Positions 1-7,128 are shown, numbered from the stretch's first letter. The stretch is DNA of 20,862 bases from an uncultured Candidatus Soleaferrea sp. (GCA_934527325.1 CAKTAG010000012.1:1-20862), one strand, 5' to 3'. Notes: generated by a model from the sequence alone, not told the origin. Made by a program: numbers and translations.

Positions 1-126
1 GAAGCATTAAAACAGATAGAGACAAACAAATATATAGAAAAACTGGAACAAGAAGGATATGATGACATAATAAAATATGGAATAACATTTTTTAAAAAAA
101 GATGTTTAGCAAAAAAAGCACCATAA
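1..126 (+). CDS. C-terminal fragment of AAA-ATPase / PD-(D/E)XK nuclease-like protein (partial)
   Basis: An open frame enters from the left edge and ends in TAA at 124-126, giving the last 41 residues. The tail runs from ALKQIETNKYIEKL through EGYDDIIKYGITFFKKRC. This looks like the C-terminus of the AAA-ATPase-like proteins with a C-terminal PD-(D/E)XK nuclease-fold domain (PF08011 type), which typically end with an 'ALxQIexkkY...GYxxIixYGIaFxxKxC' pattern. That family is abundant and multicopy in host-associated Bacteroidetes and Firmicutes, and its function is poorly known. The catalytic part lies outside the window, so activity cannot be judged. Assignment is from remembered family pattern only. 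Confidence 0.6.
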   Translation, partial: EALKQIETNKYIEKLEQEGYDDIIKYGITFFKKRCLAKKAP

Positions 127-134
127 AATACAAA

Positions 135-279
135 ACATGCAAATAAAAATAACATAAATGTTTGATGCAAGTAAATATTCACAAAAAAGATGATGGATTT
201 TTTTAGTTAAAATATATTTACAAATAGTGAATAATATGTTAATATGTACAAAGAATGAAAACGAAAGGAAAATAAAAAA
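135..279 (+). promoter_or_regulatory. Upstream region shared by LRR paralogues, with promoter at 217-245
   Basis: A sigmaA-like promoter is visible: TTTACA at 217-222, a 17-nt spacer, and TAATAT at 240-245. The whole stretch from ACATGCAAAT (135) to the start codon aligns with the region upstream of the third paralogue on the minus strand (8582 down to 8440). Shared blocks include ACATGCAAATAAAAA, TAAATATTCA and ATATATTTACAAATAG. In the other copy the promoter reads TTTACA-17-TATTAT. Conservation around the promoter between dispersed copies suggests common regulation, or movement of the gene together with its leader. Confidence 0.65.
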
Positions 280-1881
280 ATGAGTAAAGAAAAAGTAAAT
301 GGAAGATATGAGAAAACAATCAGGTTAAATAATAATTTTTTAAAACTGCTATTATTATTTGTGTTTTTAAATTTATTTAGTTTTGCAAGCTTTGGTATGG
401 AATATCATTATGACGAAGAAACTTGCACATTAAATATTTCAGCATCACCTGGTGAAGGAGGATGTATAAAATTTCCTTGGAAAAAAGCAATAAAAGAAAA
501 ATTGTTTGATGGATTTAATAAAAAAGTAAAAATTATAGCTGTAGCGGAGGGTGTAAAAAAAATAGACGAGGATTTATCTGAATTTTTCAAAAATATAGAG
601 TGCTTGAAATTACCTAAAACTATGGAAGATGTTCAAGATTTGCAATTAAATAGTTGGAAAAAATTAAAAGCAATAAAGGTAGCAAAAGGTAATAAATATT
701 TATATACAGATGACGAAGGAGTATTGTATACAATTTATAAAAATGAAGAGGGGCAAAAACGTTATAAATTAGAATGTTACCCTAGAAGTAAAGAGGATAA
801 AAAATACGTAATAAAAGATGGAACAACGGAAGTAAATCCTTATACATTTAATAATCTACATTTAGAAGATGTAACGATAGCTGATGATACGAGAGACTTA
901 AGTGATGATTCTCGTAGAGGCAGAGAATGTTGTTTTGTAGACTGTACTAATTTAAAATCTATAACAGTAGGGGAAAATAATGAAAAGTACTATGTAAAAG
1001 ATGGAGGACTAATTGAGAAAGAAGTAGATGAAAGAACAGGAAAAATTAAACACACATTAATTTGTTACCCTGCTGGCAGAGAAAATAAGAAATGTAGAGT
1101 AGATGTAGATAAAATAGATACATTTGCGTTGACTGGTAATAAGCATTTTGAAATATTAGAGCTATCTGCTCGTGTAAGTGATTTGAGTGCGGATAGATAT
1201 AATGATTGTTCTGGGTGTGGATTTGTTGGAGGATGCGAAAACTTAAAGCATATAGAAGTAGAAGAAGGTAATGAGTGGTTATCTTCACCAAATGGATTGT
1301 TATTAATAAAACAGAAACTTGAGTGGGGATCAGTAGACGATACAGATGATGAATTTTGGTGTAAATCAGTAGATGATACAGACGATACGGATGATACAGA
1401 TGATACGGATGATACAGATGATACAGATGATACAGATGATACAGACGATACAGATGATACAGACGATACAGATGATACAGATGATACAGACGATACAGAC
1501 GATACAGATGATACAGACGATACAGATGATACAGACGATACAGATGATACAGACGATACAGACGATACAGGAAATATATTGGTTGCTTATACTATAGGTG
1601 ATGATAAGAGAAAAAAAGTAGAAATACCAGATGGAACAGTTGAGATATTGTTCAATGCGTTTTGTGGTGCGGAAGACATAGATACAGTAGTAATGCCTAG
1701 AAGTATGAAAATAATAGGTGGGGATGCATTTGCAAACAGTGGTATAAAACAATTAATTTATAAAGGAACTAAAAAACAATTTGATGATATATATGTTTGT
1801 GATAAAGAATACACTTTAAAAGGTTTAAAAATAATTTGCCTTGGTGACGATGACGAAGAAGTATGTGAGCTAGAAGACTAA
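280..1881 (+). CDS. Secreted BspA-like leucine-rich-repeat (LRR_5) protein with a (DDT)22 tract
   Basis: 533 residues. The N-terminus has about 20 polar/basic residues and then a hydrophobic stretch (roughly 21-39, LLLLFVFLNLFSFASFG), consistent with a signal peptide or signal anchor. The mature start resembles the 'YDEETGTLTISG' opening of many BspA-like proteins. LRR_5-type units follow: residues ~118-200 (N-x-Y-x-x-DDEGVLY...CYP pattern), ~218-290 (F-x-x-CTNLKSITV, then DGGLIE...CYP), ~315-345 and ~431-510 (IP-x-GT...AF...LIYKGT). Residues 365-430 are 22 consecutive Asp-Asp-Thr units. The paralogue at 1932-3182 has only a short loop at that point. The C-terminus is acidic (GDDDEEVCELED). 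The family is usually extracellular or surface-exposed with adhesion or host-interaction roles; the role here is unknown. The start has an AAAGGAA site upstream. No cell-wall anchor is seen. Confidence 0.8.
   Translation: MSKEKVNGRYEKTIRLNNNFLKLLLLFVFLNLFSFASFGMEYHYDEETCTLNISASPGEGGCIKFPWKKAIKEKLFDGFNKKVKIIAVAEGVKKIDEDLSEFFKNIECLKLPKTMEDVQDLQLNSWKKLKAIKVAKGNKYLYTDDEGVLYTIYKNEEGQKRYKLECYPRSKEDKKYVIKDGTTEVNPYTFNNLHLEDVTIADDTRDLSDDSRRGRECCFVDCTNLKSITVGENNEKYYVKDGGLIEKEVDERTGKIKHTLICYPAGRENKKCRVDVDKIDTFALTGNKHFEILELSARVSDLSADRYNDCSGCGFVGGCENLKHIEVEEGNEWLSSPNGLLLIKQKLEWGSVDDTDDEFWCKSVDDTDDTDDTDDTDDTDDTDDTDDTDDTDDTDDTDDTDDTDDTDDTDDTDDTDDTDDTDDTDDTDDTGNILVAYTIGDDKRKKVEIPDGTVEILFNAFCGAEDIDTVVMPRSMKIIGGDAFANSGIKQLIYKGTKKQFDDIYVCDKEYTLKGLKIICLGDDDEEVCELED
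1372..1569 (+). repeat. Tandem 9-bp repeat, 22 units (GAYGATACR)
   Basis: Twenty-two uninterrupted 9-bp units of GAT/GAC-GAT-ACA/ACG, each encoding Asp-Asp-Thr and all in frame. Units differ only at the third base of the first codon, plus two ACG variants near the start. At 1507-1560 they alternate as an 18-bp higher-order unit (GATGATACA then GACGATACA), suggesting expansion by duplication of two-unit blocks. A partial copy of the same motif lies just upstream at 1333-1350, flanked by TCAGTA as is the main array. Because the unit is a multiple of three, copy-number change alters protein length without a frameshift. Confidence 0.97.
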
Positions 1882-1931
1882 GCTCAGTTGTTAATATGTA
1901 CAAAGAATGAAAAAGAAAGGAAAATAAAAAA

Positions 1932-3182
1932 ATGAGTAAAGAAAAAGTAAATGGAAGATTTGAGAAAATAATCAAGTTAAATAATAATTTTTTAAAACTG
2001 TTATTATTATTTGTATTTTTAAATTTATTTAGTTTTGCAAGCTTTGGTTTAGGATTTAATTTTGACGAAGAGACTTGTACATTAAATATTTCAGCATCAC
2101 CTGTTTCTTCGGAAAAAATGATTTTTGATAGAGATAAAGTAGAAACTGTAATTATAGAGAAGGGTGCAGACCCGTGGGATGTTCACGATTTGCACTTAAA
2201 TTATTGGAAAAAATTAAAAGCAATAGAGGTAGAAAAAGGTAATAGACGTTTATATACAGATGACGAAGGAGTATTGTATGCAATTTGTAAATGGAAAAAG
2301 GGGAAACCGTGTTATATATTAGAATGTTACCCTAGGGGCAAAGAGGATAAAAAATATAAAATAATAGATGGAACAACGGAAGTAATTCCTGATACATTTG
2401 ATAATCCATATTTAGAAGATGTAACGATACCTGATAGTATGAGAGACGTAAGAGATGATTCTCGTTGTTTTGGCAGACGATGTTGTTTTGTAGGCTGTAC
2501 TAATTTAAAATCTATAACAGTAGGGGCAAATAATAAAAAGTACTATGTACAAGATGGAGGACTAATTGAGATAGAAGTAGATGACGAAACAGGAGAAATT
2601 AAACACACATTAATTTGTTACCCTAGGGGCAGAGAAAATAAGAAATGTAGAGTAGATGTAGATAAAATAGATGCATATGCGTTGGCTGATAATAAGCATT
2701 TTGAAATATTAGAGCTATCTGCTCGTGTAAGTGATTTAAATGAGGAGTATTCTGATAGATGTGGATTGGTTGAAGGATGCGAAAACTTAAAGCGTATAGA
2801 GGTAGAAGAAGGTAATGAGTGGTTATCTACAACTAATGGATTGTTGTTAGCAAAACGCAAAGATGGAAAACCAGGAAATATATTGGTTGCTTATACTATA
2901 GGTGATGGTGAGAGAGAAAAAGTAGAAATACCAGAGGGAACAGCTTGGATATTGAACAGTGCGTTTAGTGGTGCAAAAAAAGTAAATACAATAGTAGTGC
3001 CTAGAAGTATGGAAGCAATATTTGAGTATGCATTTACAAACAGTGGTATAAAACGATTAATTTATAAAGGAACTAAAAAACAATTTGATGATACATGTGA
3101 TTGTAAAAAATACACTTTAAAAGGTTTAAAAATAATTTACCTTGGTGACGATGACGAAGAAGCATGTGAGCTAGAAGACTAA
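1932..3182 (+). CDS. Secreted BspA-like leucine-rich-repeat (LRR_5) protein, tandem paralogue
   Basis: 416 residues, closely similar to the preceding gene over almost its whole length: the same first nine residues, the same hydrophobic N-terminus, the same LRR_5 units, and C-terminus GDDDEEACELED. It differs by a shorter segment after the signal region and by a short loop (KRKDGKPG) where the first copy has the Asp-Asp-Thr array. The 42 bases before each start codon are almost identical. That duplicated stretch begins at the -10 element and lacks the -35, so this gene probably relies on read-through from the first, whose stop is 50 bases upstream. It is presumably exported like its paralogue. 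The exact function is unknown. Confidence 0.8.
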   Translation: MSKEKVNGRFEKIIKLNNNFLKLLLLFVFLNLFSFASFGLGFNFDEETCTLNISASPVSSEKMIFDRDKVETVIIEKGADPWDVHDLHLNYWKKLKAIEVEKGNRRLYTDDEGVLYAICKWKKGKPCYILECYPRGKEDKKYKIIDGTTEVIPDTFDNPYLEDVTIPDSMRDVRDDSRCFGRRCCFVGCTNLKSITVGANNKKYYVQDGGLIEIEVDDETGEIKHTLICYPRGRENKKCRVDVDKIDAYALADNKHFEILELSARVSDLNEEYSDRCGLVEGCENLKRIEVEEGNEWLSTTNGLLLAKRKDGKPGNILVAYTIGDGEREKVEIPEGTAWILNSAFSGAKKVNTIVVPRSMEAIFEYAFTNSGIKRLIYKGTKKQFDDTCDCKKYTLKGLKIIYLGDDDEEACELED

Positions 3183-3211
3183 GGAGTTACCGAAAATTTG
3201 TAAATTTGAAC

Positions 3212-3256
3212 TCAGTTATGGTAGAAATTTTAAAGCTACCATAGCTGAATTTTTTT
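3212..3256 (+). terminator. Rho-independent terminator of the LRR pair
   Basis: A 13-bp stem (TCAGTTATGGTAG with CTACCATAGCTGA, one G-U pair) has an 11-nt loop and is followed by a run of T at 3250-3256. It lies 30 bases after the second LRR stop. Only the CTCAGTT start of this element remains after the first LRR gene (1883-1889), so the first copy has no terminator of its own. Confidence 0.85.
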
Positions 3257-3475
3257 ATTGTAAAAAAGGCCCGCCTGACTTATGCCAGGGGCCAAAAATC
3301 ATTTATTTAATATTTAGTGATTTTATATAAAAAAATAATTGTAATTGTTGAATTTATGTTTTACTGCTATTAAACACAACCAATGTATATAAGTTGTAAT
3401 AAAAAAATAGTAAAAGCCATTTATGCATAAAAAATACCCAAATAAGCAAAAAATAGAAAAAATTCAAAATAATAG
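3257..3475. other. Intergenic AT-rich stretch with a GC-rich hairpin oriented to the minus strand
   Basis: No gene is seen. At 3268-3293 there is a GC-rich hairpin (GGCC and CCTG paired with CAGG and GGCC, with a 2-nt bulge), conspicuous in this AT-rich background. On the minus strand it is followed by six T (complement of 3262-3267), so it looks like a terminator for minus-strand transcription, although no minus-strand gene ends nearby. The rest is featureless A/T sequence. Confidence 0.5.
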
Positions 3476-3504
3476 TTGACATTATTGTATTTTAATGGTA
3501 AAAT
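3476..3504 (+). promoter_or_regulatory. SigmaA-type promoter for the GHKL-spoIIM unit
   Basis: TTGACA at 3476-3481, a 17-nt spacer, and TAAAAT at 3499-3504. This is a perfect -35 and near-perfect -10 at ideal spacing, about 100 bases before the GTG start at 3609. Confidence 0.8.
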
Positions 3505-3608
3505 ATCATAAAAAAGGAAATTATTAGTTTATATGTAAATTTTTGTAATATAAAAGTGTAGTAAGGTTATAGTTGCTAAATTTTGCTACAAAGAGGGGAT
3601 GGTATAAA

Positions 3609-4049
3609 GTGCCTAGTAACCAAGTAAGTGTTGTTTGTGAAAATGGGAATAAAGTTGTAGATAGGATTGTAAAAGATAAGGTAAGTTTATGTAGGCAGCA
3701 AAATATAAATTTTAAAATTATAGGTAATTTTAAAAATTTGTGTAAATTAAATGTTGCTAGTATAGATGTTTTGTTTGGTAATTTATTAAATGGTGCAATA
3801 GGTATGTGTATAAACATGCCTAGCTGTTGTAATGCTAAATATATAAATTTAATGTTTTTAGAAAAAGAAATCGATTGTTGTGAAATTATATATATAGAAA
3901 ATTCCTATAATAAAAAAGGTAGTAGTAGTTTAACAAAAGGTGACGTTTGTGCAATAAAAAAAGAAATTGATTTATATAACGGTAAGTTTAAGGAGCGGTA
4001 TAATAACGACATCCATATAATAGAAATAAAGTTTCCTATTTGCTATTGA
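3609..4049 (+). CDS. Stand-alone degenerate AgrC-type GHKL ATPase (HATPase_c_5-like) domain
   Basis: 146 residues from GTG 3609, chosen because AGAGGGG ends about 10 bases before it; a TTG at 3573 has no ribosome site. The protein resembles the C-terminal ATP-binding domain of AgrC/VirS-type sensor kinases. Residues 13-35 match the 'GNkvlDaIvxxKxxlcxxxxI' linker, 53-66 the N-box (DVLFGNLLNGAIGM), 96-101 the 'xENSYx' strand, and 117-142 the 'IKKEIDxYNGxxxxxxxxxxIxIxxP' end. No membrane sensor or His-containing dimerisation helix is present. The second N-box Asn (usual NLLxNA) is Gly62, and the usual G-I-G-L box is replaced by KGDVCAI, so ATP binding is doubtful. It may be a regulatory pseudokinase. 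It is followed after 112-121 bases by a SpoIIM-family gene in the same direction. Confidence 0.6.
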   Translation: MPSNQVSVVCENGNKVVDRIVKDKVSLCRQQNINFKIIGNFKNLCKLNVASIDVLFGNLLNGAIGMCINMPSCCNAKYINLMFLEKEIDCCEIIYIENSYNKKGSSSLTKGDVCAIKKEIDLYNGKFKERYNNDIHIIEIKFPICY

Positions 4050-4170
4050 TAGTAGAATTTACTAATATTAAGTTATTATTTTTTAATTTAATATTGGTAT
4101 TTTTTATTCTATTTAATAAGTTGTCCTCATATTTATTATTAAAATTAGTTTTAGGAGATGTTTGCAACAA

Positions 4171-4794
4171 ATGGAAGAAAAAAAACAAACAGAAGAATGT
4201 GAGTTAAAAATTGTTAATAATAGTAACTCGTTTGTAATGTGCGTTATATGGGTGATTTTGTTTATAGGTTTTTTAGGAGGTGTTTTATATAGTTATTTTG
4301 GTAAAAATATAAATTTAAAATTTATTGATAATTATTTTGAGGTATTTTTAAAAAATAAAACTACAGTAAATGTGATGCAGTTATTTGTATTAAATAGTGT
4401 TTCTGTTGTGAGCTATTTGTTAGGTATATTTTTACTAGGTTTTTCACCAATATTTTCATTGGTTATAAGTTTAATACCCTTTTTTAAAGGGGTAGGTATG
4501 GGGCTTAACACATCTTATGTTTATACAAGCTACCAATGGAAAGGGTTAATTTACGAAGCAATAGTTGATATTCCAATAAATATAATAGTAATGTTTATTA
4601 TTGTTTTGGCTACAAAAGAGGCTATTAAATTTTCTAACGGAATATATAAAACTATAAAAAACAAAAAAAATAACGATATAAGTTTGAAAAGTTATACCGT
4701 TAAATTTATATTTATATTAGTGTTAGCTGTGATTATTTCATTTTTTAGTTCTGTTGTTAATTTTTTATTTTTTAAGTATTTTACTCTTGTTTAA
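4171..4794 (+). CDS. SpoIIM-family (DUF95-like) integral membrane protein
   Basis: About 207 residues from ATG 4171. TTG 4162 is also possible: AGGAG at 4153-4157 lies 13 and 4 bases away respectively, neither ideal. About five hydrophobic segments are visible (numbered from the ATG): ~20-43, ~70-90, ~92-106, ~128-147 and ~178-201. The middle part (LIPFFKGVGMGLNTSYVY, then QWKGLIYEAIVDIPIN and an 'ATKEAIKFSNGIY' helix) follows the SpoIIM pattern of a G-rich membrane loop, a K-G-L amphipathic segment and a P-x-N in the next helix. SpoIIM anchors the SpoIID-SpoIIP peptidoglycan-degrading complex in the engulfment septum. More distant family members occur outside sporulation, so this is a family call rather than a proven spoIIM. 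The end overlaps gpsA tail to tail. Confidence 0.65.
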   Translation: MEEKKQTEECELKIVNNSNSFVMCVIWVILFIGFLGGVLYSYFGKNINLKFIDNYFEVFLKNKTTVNVMQLFVLNSVSVVSYLLGIFLLGFSPIFSLVISLIPFFKGVGMGLNTSYVYTSYQWKGLIYEAIVDIPINIIVMFIIVLATKEAIKFSNGIYKTIKNKKNNDISLKSYTVKFIFILVLAVIISFFSSVVNFLFFKYFTLV

Positions 4795-5767
4795 ATGGCC
4801 TTTTTAATAGGGTAGTTAATGCTTGGTTAACATTTTTGTTTTTATAAAGTATGTTATACATCTCGTTTATTATAGGGGTTTCTACATTGGTTTTTAAACT
4901 TAAAGCATGGGCATATTTGGTGCATGTGTAACCTTCAACAGTAGAACCAACTTGTTCAATAGCTTTTTCAGTTTTTATGCCTTGGCCTATTAAAATACCT
5001 GCTTGCCGGTTTCTTGAATGTGGACTTGTGCAAGTTACAATTAAATCACCAACACCAGTTAAACCTAAAAAAGTTTCTTTTTTAGCACCTAAGGCAATTC
5101 CTAGGTTAGCTATTTCATTTAGGCCTCTTGTCATTAAGGCAGCTTTAGTGTTATCGCCAAGCTTCATGCCATCACATATGCCGGTTGCTAAAGCTATAAT
5201 GTTTTTTAATGCGGCACCTATTTGCACACCTACAATATCGTTGTTAATGTATACGCGAATGGTTGGTGTAGTTAATATTTTTTGTAGATATTGTGTTGTG
5301 TTGGTATTTTTAGCCGAAACAACCATAGCTGTAACAATATCTTTAGCAATTTCTTCGGCGTGAGAGGGGCCAAGCAAAACAGCAGATTGGTTATTAGGAA
5401 GTGCTTTTTCTATAACGTTAGAAAATAGCTCTAAGTTTGTTTTTTCTAGGCCTTTAGATAGACATACAATTATTGTTTTAGAAGCAATATCATCTTTAAT
5501 TAAGTCTATAGTGGCTTTAACGGCAAACGAAGGTACAGTTATTAATATAACATCTGAATTAAAAACGTTATTTATTTTAGATGTAACGCATATTGTTTTA
5601 GGTATTTTTACGTTAGGGAGGTAATGTTTATTTTCGGAATAAGCGTTTATGTCATCAGCTTCTTGTTGGCTGTGGGACCATAATGTGATATTGTAACCTT
5701 GATTTTCATATATTTTAGCCATTGCGCAACCAAGGCTACCAGAACCTAAAATTGATATTTTTAACAT
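4781..5767 (-). CDS. gpsA: NAD(P)+-dependent glycerol-3-phosphate dehydrogenase
   Basis: 328 residues, the usual GpsA length. It reduces dihydroxyacetone phosphate to sn-glycerol-3-phosphate, the backbone for membrane phospholipids, in the cytosol. Visible signatures are the N-terminal Rossmann loop GSGSLG (8-13), SKGLE (104-108), GPSHAEE (133-139), the catalytic Lys188 in GAALKNIIALATG, GLTGVGDL (235-242) and SRNR (251-254). GGAGG lies 7 bases before the ATG. It follows plsY by 28 bases, so product and consumer of glycerol-3-phosphate are co-transcribed. Its last 14 bases overlap the end of the convergent spoIIM-like gene. Confidence 0.97.
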   Translation of the reverse strand: MLKISILGSGSLGCAMAKIYENQGYNITLWSHSQQEADDINAYSENKHYLPNVKIPKTICVTSKINNVFNSDVILITVPSFAVKATIDLIKDDIASKTIIVCLSKGLEKTNLELFSNVIEKALPNNQSAVLLGPSHAEEIAKDIVTAMVVSAKNTNTTQYLQKILTTPTIRVYINNDIVGVQIGAALKNIIALATGICDGMKLGDNTKAALMTRGLNEIANLGIALGAKKETFLGLTGVGDLIVTCTSPHSRNRQAGILIGQGIKTEKAIEQVGSTVEGYTCTKYAHALSLKTNVETPIINEMYNILYKNKNVNQALTTLLKRPFKQE

Positions 5768-5795
5768 AAAAATCCTCCAATATTCAAGTTAGCAT

Positions 5796-6407
5796 TTATT
5801 TAAAGATTTTAACTTCTGTGTGGTTTATAAGCCTAGTAATATTTTTTCTATGGGCAAATACAATTAAGGCAGAAATAATTATAGAAAAAATAATTAAAGC
5901 ATAACTTTTAAAAAATATTATTGTAGCAATAGGGTAGCTTATAATAGAAGTAATAGAAGCTAAAGATACTATTTTAGATAAAAGTAGTACAGTAATAAAA
6001 ACGGAAAAAAAAATTATAAACAAACGAATATCTTGAGCTAAAATAATTCCAGCAGAAGTGGCAACACCTTTACCTCCACGAAATTTAAAATAAATAGGGT
6101 ACAAATGCCCTATAATAATAGTTAAGCTAGCAATTAAATATCCGTATTTATTATATAGGCTATAGTTTGAAAATAAAAGATGAAAAAGGTATATTGTAAT
6201 AATACCTTTAGTAAAGTCGCCTATAAAAACTAATATGCCAGCTAAAAAACCATAAACTCTCATAGTGTTTGTCATGCCAGCATTGGTGCTACCGTAATGT
6301 CTAATATCTTGCTTTTTGCAGATAAAAGAAAAAACAAGAGCAAAATTTACACTACCTATAAAGTAGCCTATAATAGCAGGTAAAATTAGTGATGAACAAA
6401 TATTCAT
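5796..6407 (-). CDS. plsY: Acyl-phosphate:glycerol-3-phosphate acyltransferase
   Basis: 203 residues, a multi-pass membrane protein. It transfers an acyl group from acyl-phosphate to sn-glycerol-3-phosphate to form lysophosphatidic acid, the first step of phospholipid synthesis in most Gram-positives. Motif 1 is GSVNFA followed by DIRHYGSTNAGMTNTMRVYG (34-53), where the GSxNxGxTN glycerol-phosphate/acyl-phosphate loop is intact. Motif 2 is FKFRGGKGVATSAG (107-120). The C-terminus FAHRKNITRLINHTEVKI is also typical. AAAGGGAG lies about 12 bases before the ATG. It is the first gene of plsY-gpsA, with a good promoter at 6447-6475. Confidence 0.96.
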   Translation of the reverse strand: MNICSSLILPAIIGYFIGSVNFALVFSFICKKQDIRHYGSTNAGMTNTMRVYGFLAGILVFIGDFTKGIITIYLFHLLFSNYSLYNKYGYLIASLTIIIGHLYPIYFKFRGGKGVATSAGIILAQDIRLFIIFFSVFITVLLLSKIVSLASITSIISYPIATIIFFKSYALIIFSIIISALIVFAHRKNITRLINHTEVKIFK

Positions 6408-6446
6408 GGTATAGTGCTACTCCCTTTGATTTTTTATTTTTGTATA

Positions 6447-6475
6447 ATTATATCATAATATGTTCTAATAGTCTA
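6447..6475 (-). promoter_or_regulatory. SigmaA-type promoter for plsY-gpsA
   Basis: On the minus strand: TAGACT (6475-6470), a 17-nt spacer, and TATAAT (6452-6447). The -10 is perfect and the -35 matches four of six, about 40 bases before the plsY start. Confidence 0.65.
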
Positions 6476-6585
6476 TTGTATTGGTAAAAAAATTTAAATT
6501 ATTTTTTTAAAGGTGATGTGTTTACCAAATTGACAAGATAAACTACAGAATTTGTTGTATAAAAATAATTTTTTTAAAATATGTA

Positions 6586-6614
6586 TTGATTTTTTATGTA
6601 ATTTTGTTTATAAT
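6586..6614 (+). promoter_or_regulatory. SigmaA-type promoter for spoVS
   Basis: TTGATT at 6586-6591, a 17-nt spacer, and TATAAT at 6609-6614. Transcription would begin near 6621, leaving a leader of about 128 bases before the spoVS ATG. No clear sigmaH box was found, although B. subtilis spoVS is described as sigmaH-dependent. Confidence 0.7.
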
Positions 6615-6705
6615 GTATTCGATGGTAGTTAAGTATAATTTTTTAATATTTATGCTTGTAAAGATATTTAATTTTGTAAACAATCAGAAATTGTTGAAAT
6701 TAAGA

Positions 6706-6748
6706 AAGGAGAAAGTTGGTTATTGTTGGTAACTGACTGATAGTAATA
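6706..6748 (+). promoter_or_regulatory. spoVS ribosome-binding site separated from the ATG by a hairpin
   Basis: The only strong Shine-Dalgarno, AAGGAG at 6706-6711, ends 37 bases before the ATG, too far for direct use. Between them AGTTGGTTA (6714-6722) pairs with TAACTGACT (6730-6738), giving nine pairs including two G-U, around a 7-nt loop. Folding this hairpin leaves 2 + 10 unpaired bases between the site and the start codon, within a usable range. A short TTG-initiated leader ORF (6716-6736) is an alternative reading. Confidence 0.55.
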
Positions 6749-7009
6749 ATGGAAGTATTAAAAGTTTCTGCAAAATCGGCCCCAAACTCTGTTGCTGGAG
6801 CTATTGCTGGGGTAATTAGGGAAAAAGGTAGCGTTGAAATACAAGCAATAGGTGCAGGTGCTTGTAACCAAGCTATTAAATCTATAGCTATATCTAGGGG
6901 CTATTTAGCACCATCTGGGGTAGATTTAGTTTGTGTACCTGCTTTTATTGATGTTGTTATAGATGGTGAAAATAAAACAGCAGTTAAGTTGGTTATTGAA
7001 CCTAGATAA
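6749..7009 (+). CDS. spoVS: Stage V sporulation protein S
   Basis: 86 residues, the exact family length, and co-linear with SpoVS throughout: MEVLKVSAKSAPNSVAGAIAG at the start, EIQAIGAGACNQAIKSIAI in the middle (the Alba-like fold region) and APSGVDLVCVPAF plus TAVKLVIEPR at the end. SpoVS is a small Alba-like protein that influences progression of sporulation and coat/cortex formation in Bacillus; its ligand is unclear. The unusual Ala at position 36 of the GAG-A-CNQ segment is a minor substitution pattern. The gene stands alone with its own promoter, a long structured leader and two candidate terminators downstream. Confidence 0.96.
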   Translation: MEVLKVSAKSAPNSVAGAIAGVIREKGSVEIQAIGAGACNQAIKSIAISRGYLAPSGVDLVCVPAFIDVVIDGENKTAVKLVIEPR

Positions 7010-7128
7010 TAACTTTGTTACATATTATTCCTGTGGTTTTAGTTTTAATAAAAAAGTGGGCAGATAATAGAATATTTTTTTATTATTGTGCTTAAAACAT
7101 AAAATAATATTGAATTTTTTGGAAAAAG

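Noticed and set aside
1372..1569. CRISPR-like array
   Set aside because: The units are 9 bp, contiguous and without spacers, and they are coding.
1366..1752. Long frames opposite and out of phase with the DDT array (poly Ile/Cys/Val on minus, MIQTIQ on plus)
   Set aside because: They exist only because the 9-bp repeat lacks stops in several frames. They have no ribosome site, and the LRR frame is supported by its paralogue.
3573..3608. Upstream TTG start for the GHKL protein
   Set aside because: No Shine-Dalgarno precedes it, whereas AGAGGGG lies at correct spacing before GTG 3609.
4057..4100. AT-only hairpin between the GHKL and SpoIIM genes as a terminator
   Set aside because: The AATATTA/TAATATT stem is short and purely A/T; such pairs are expected by chance at this composition.
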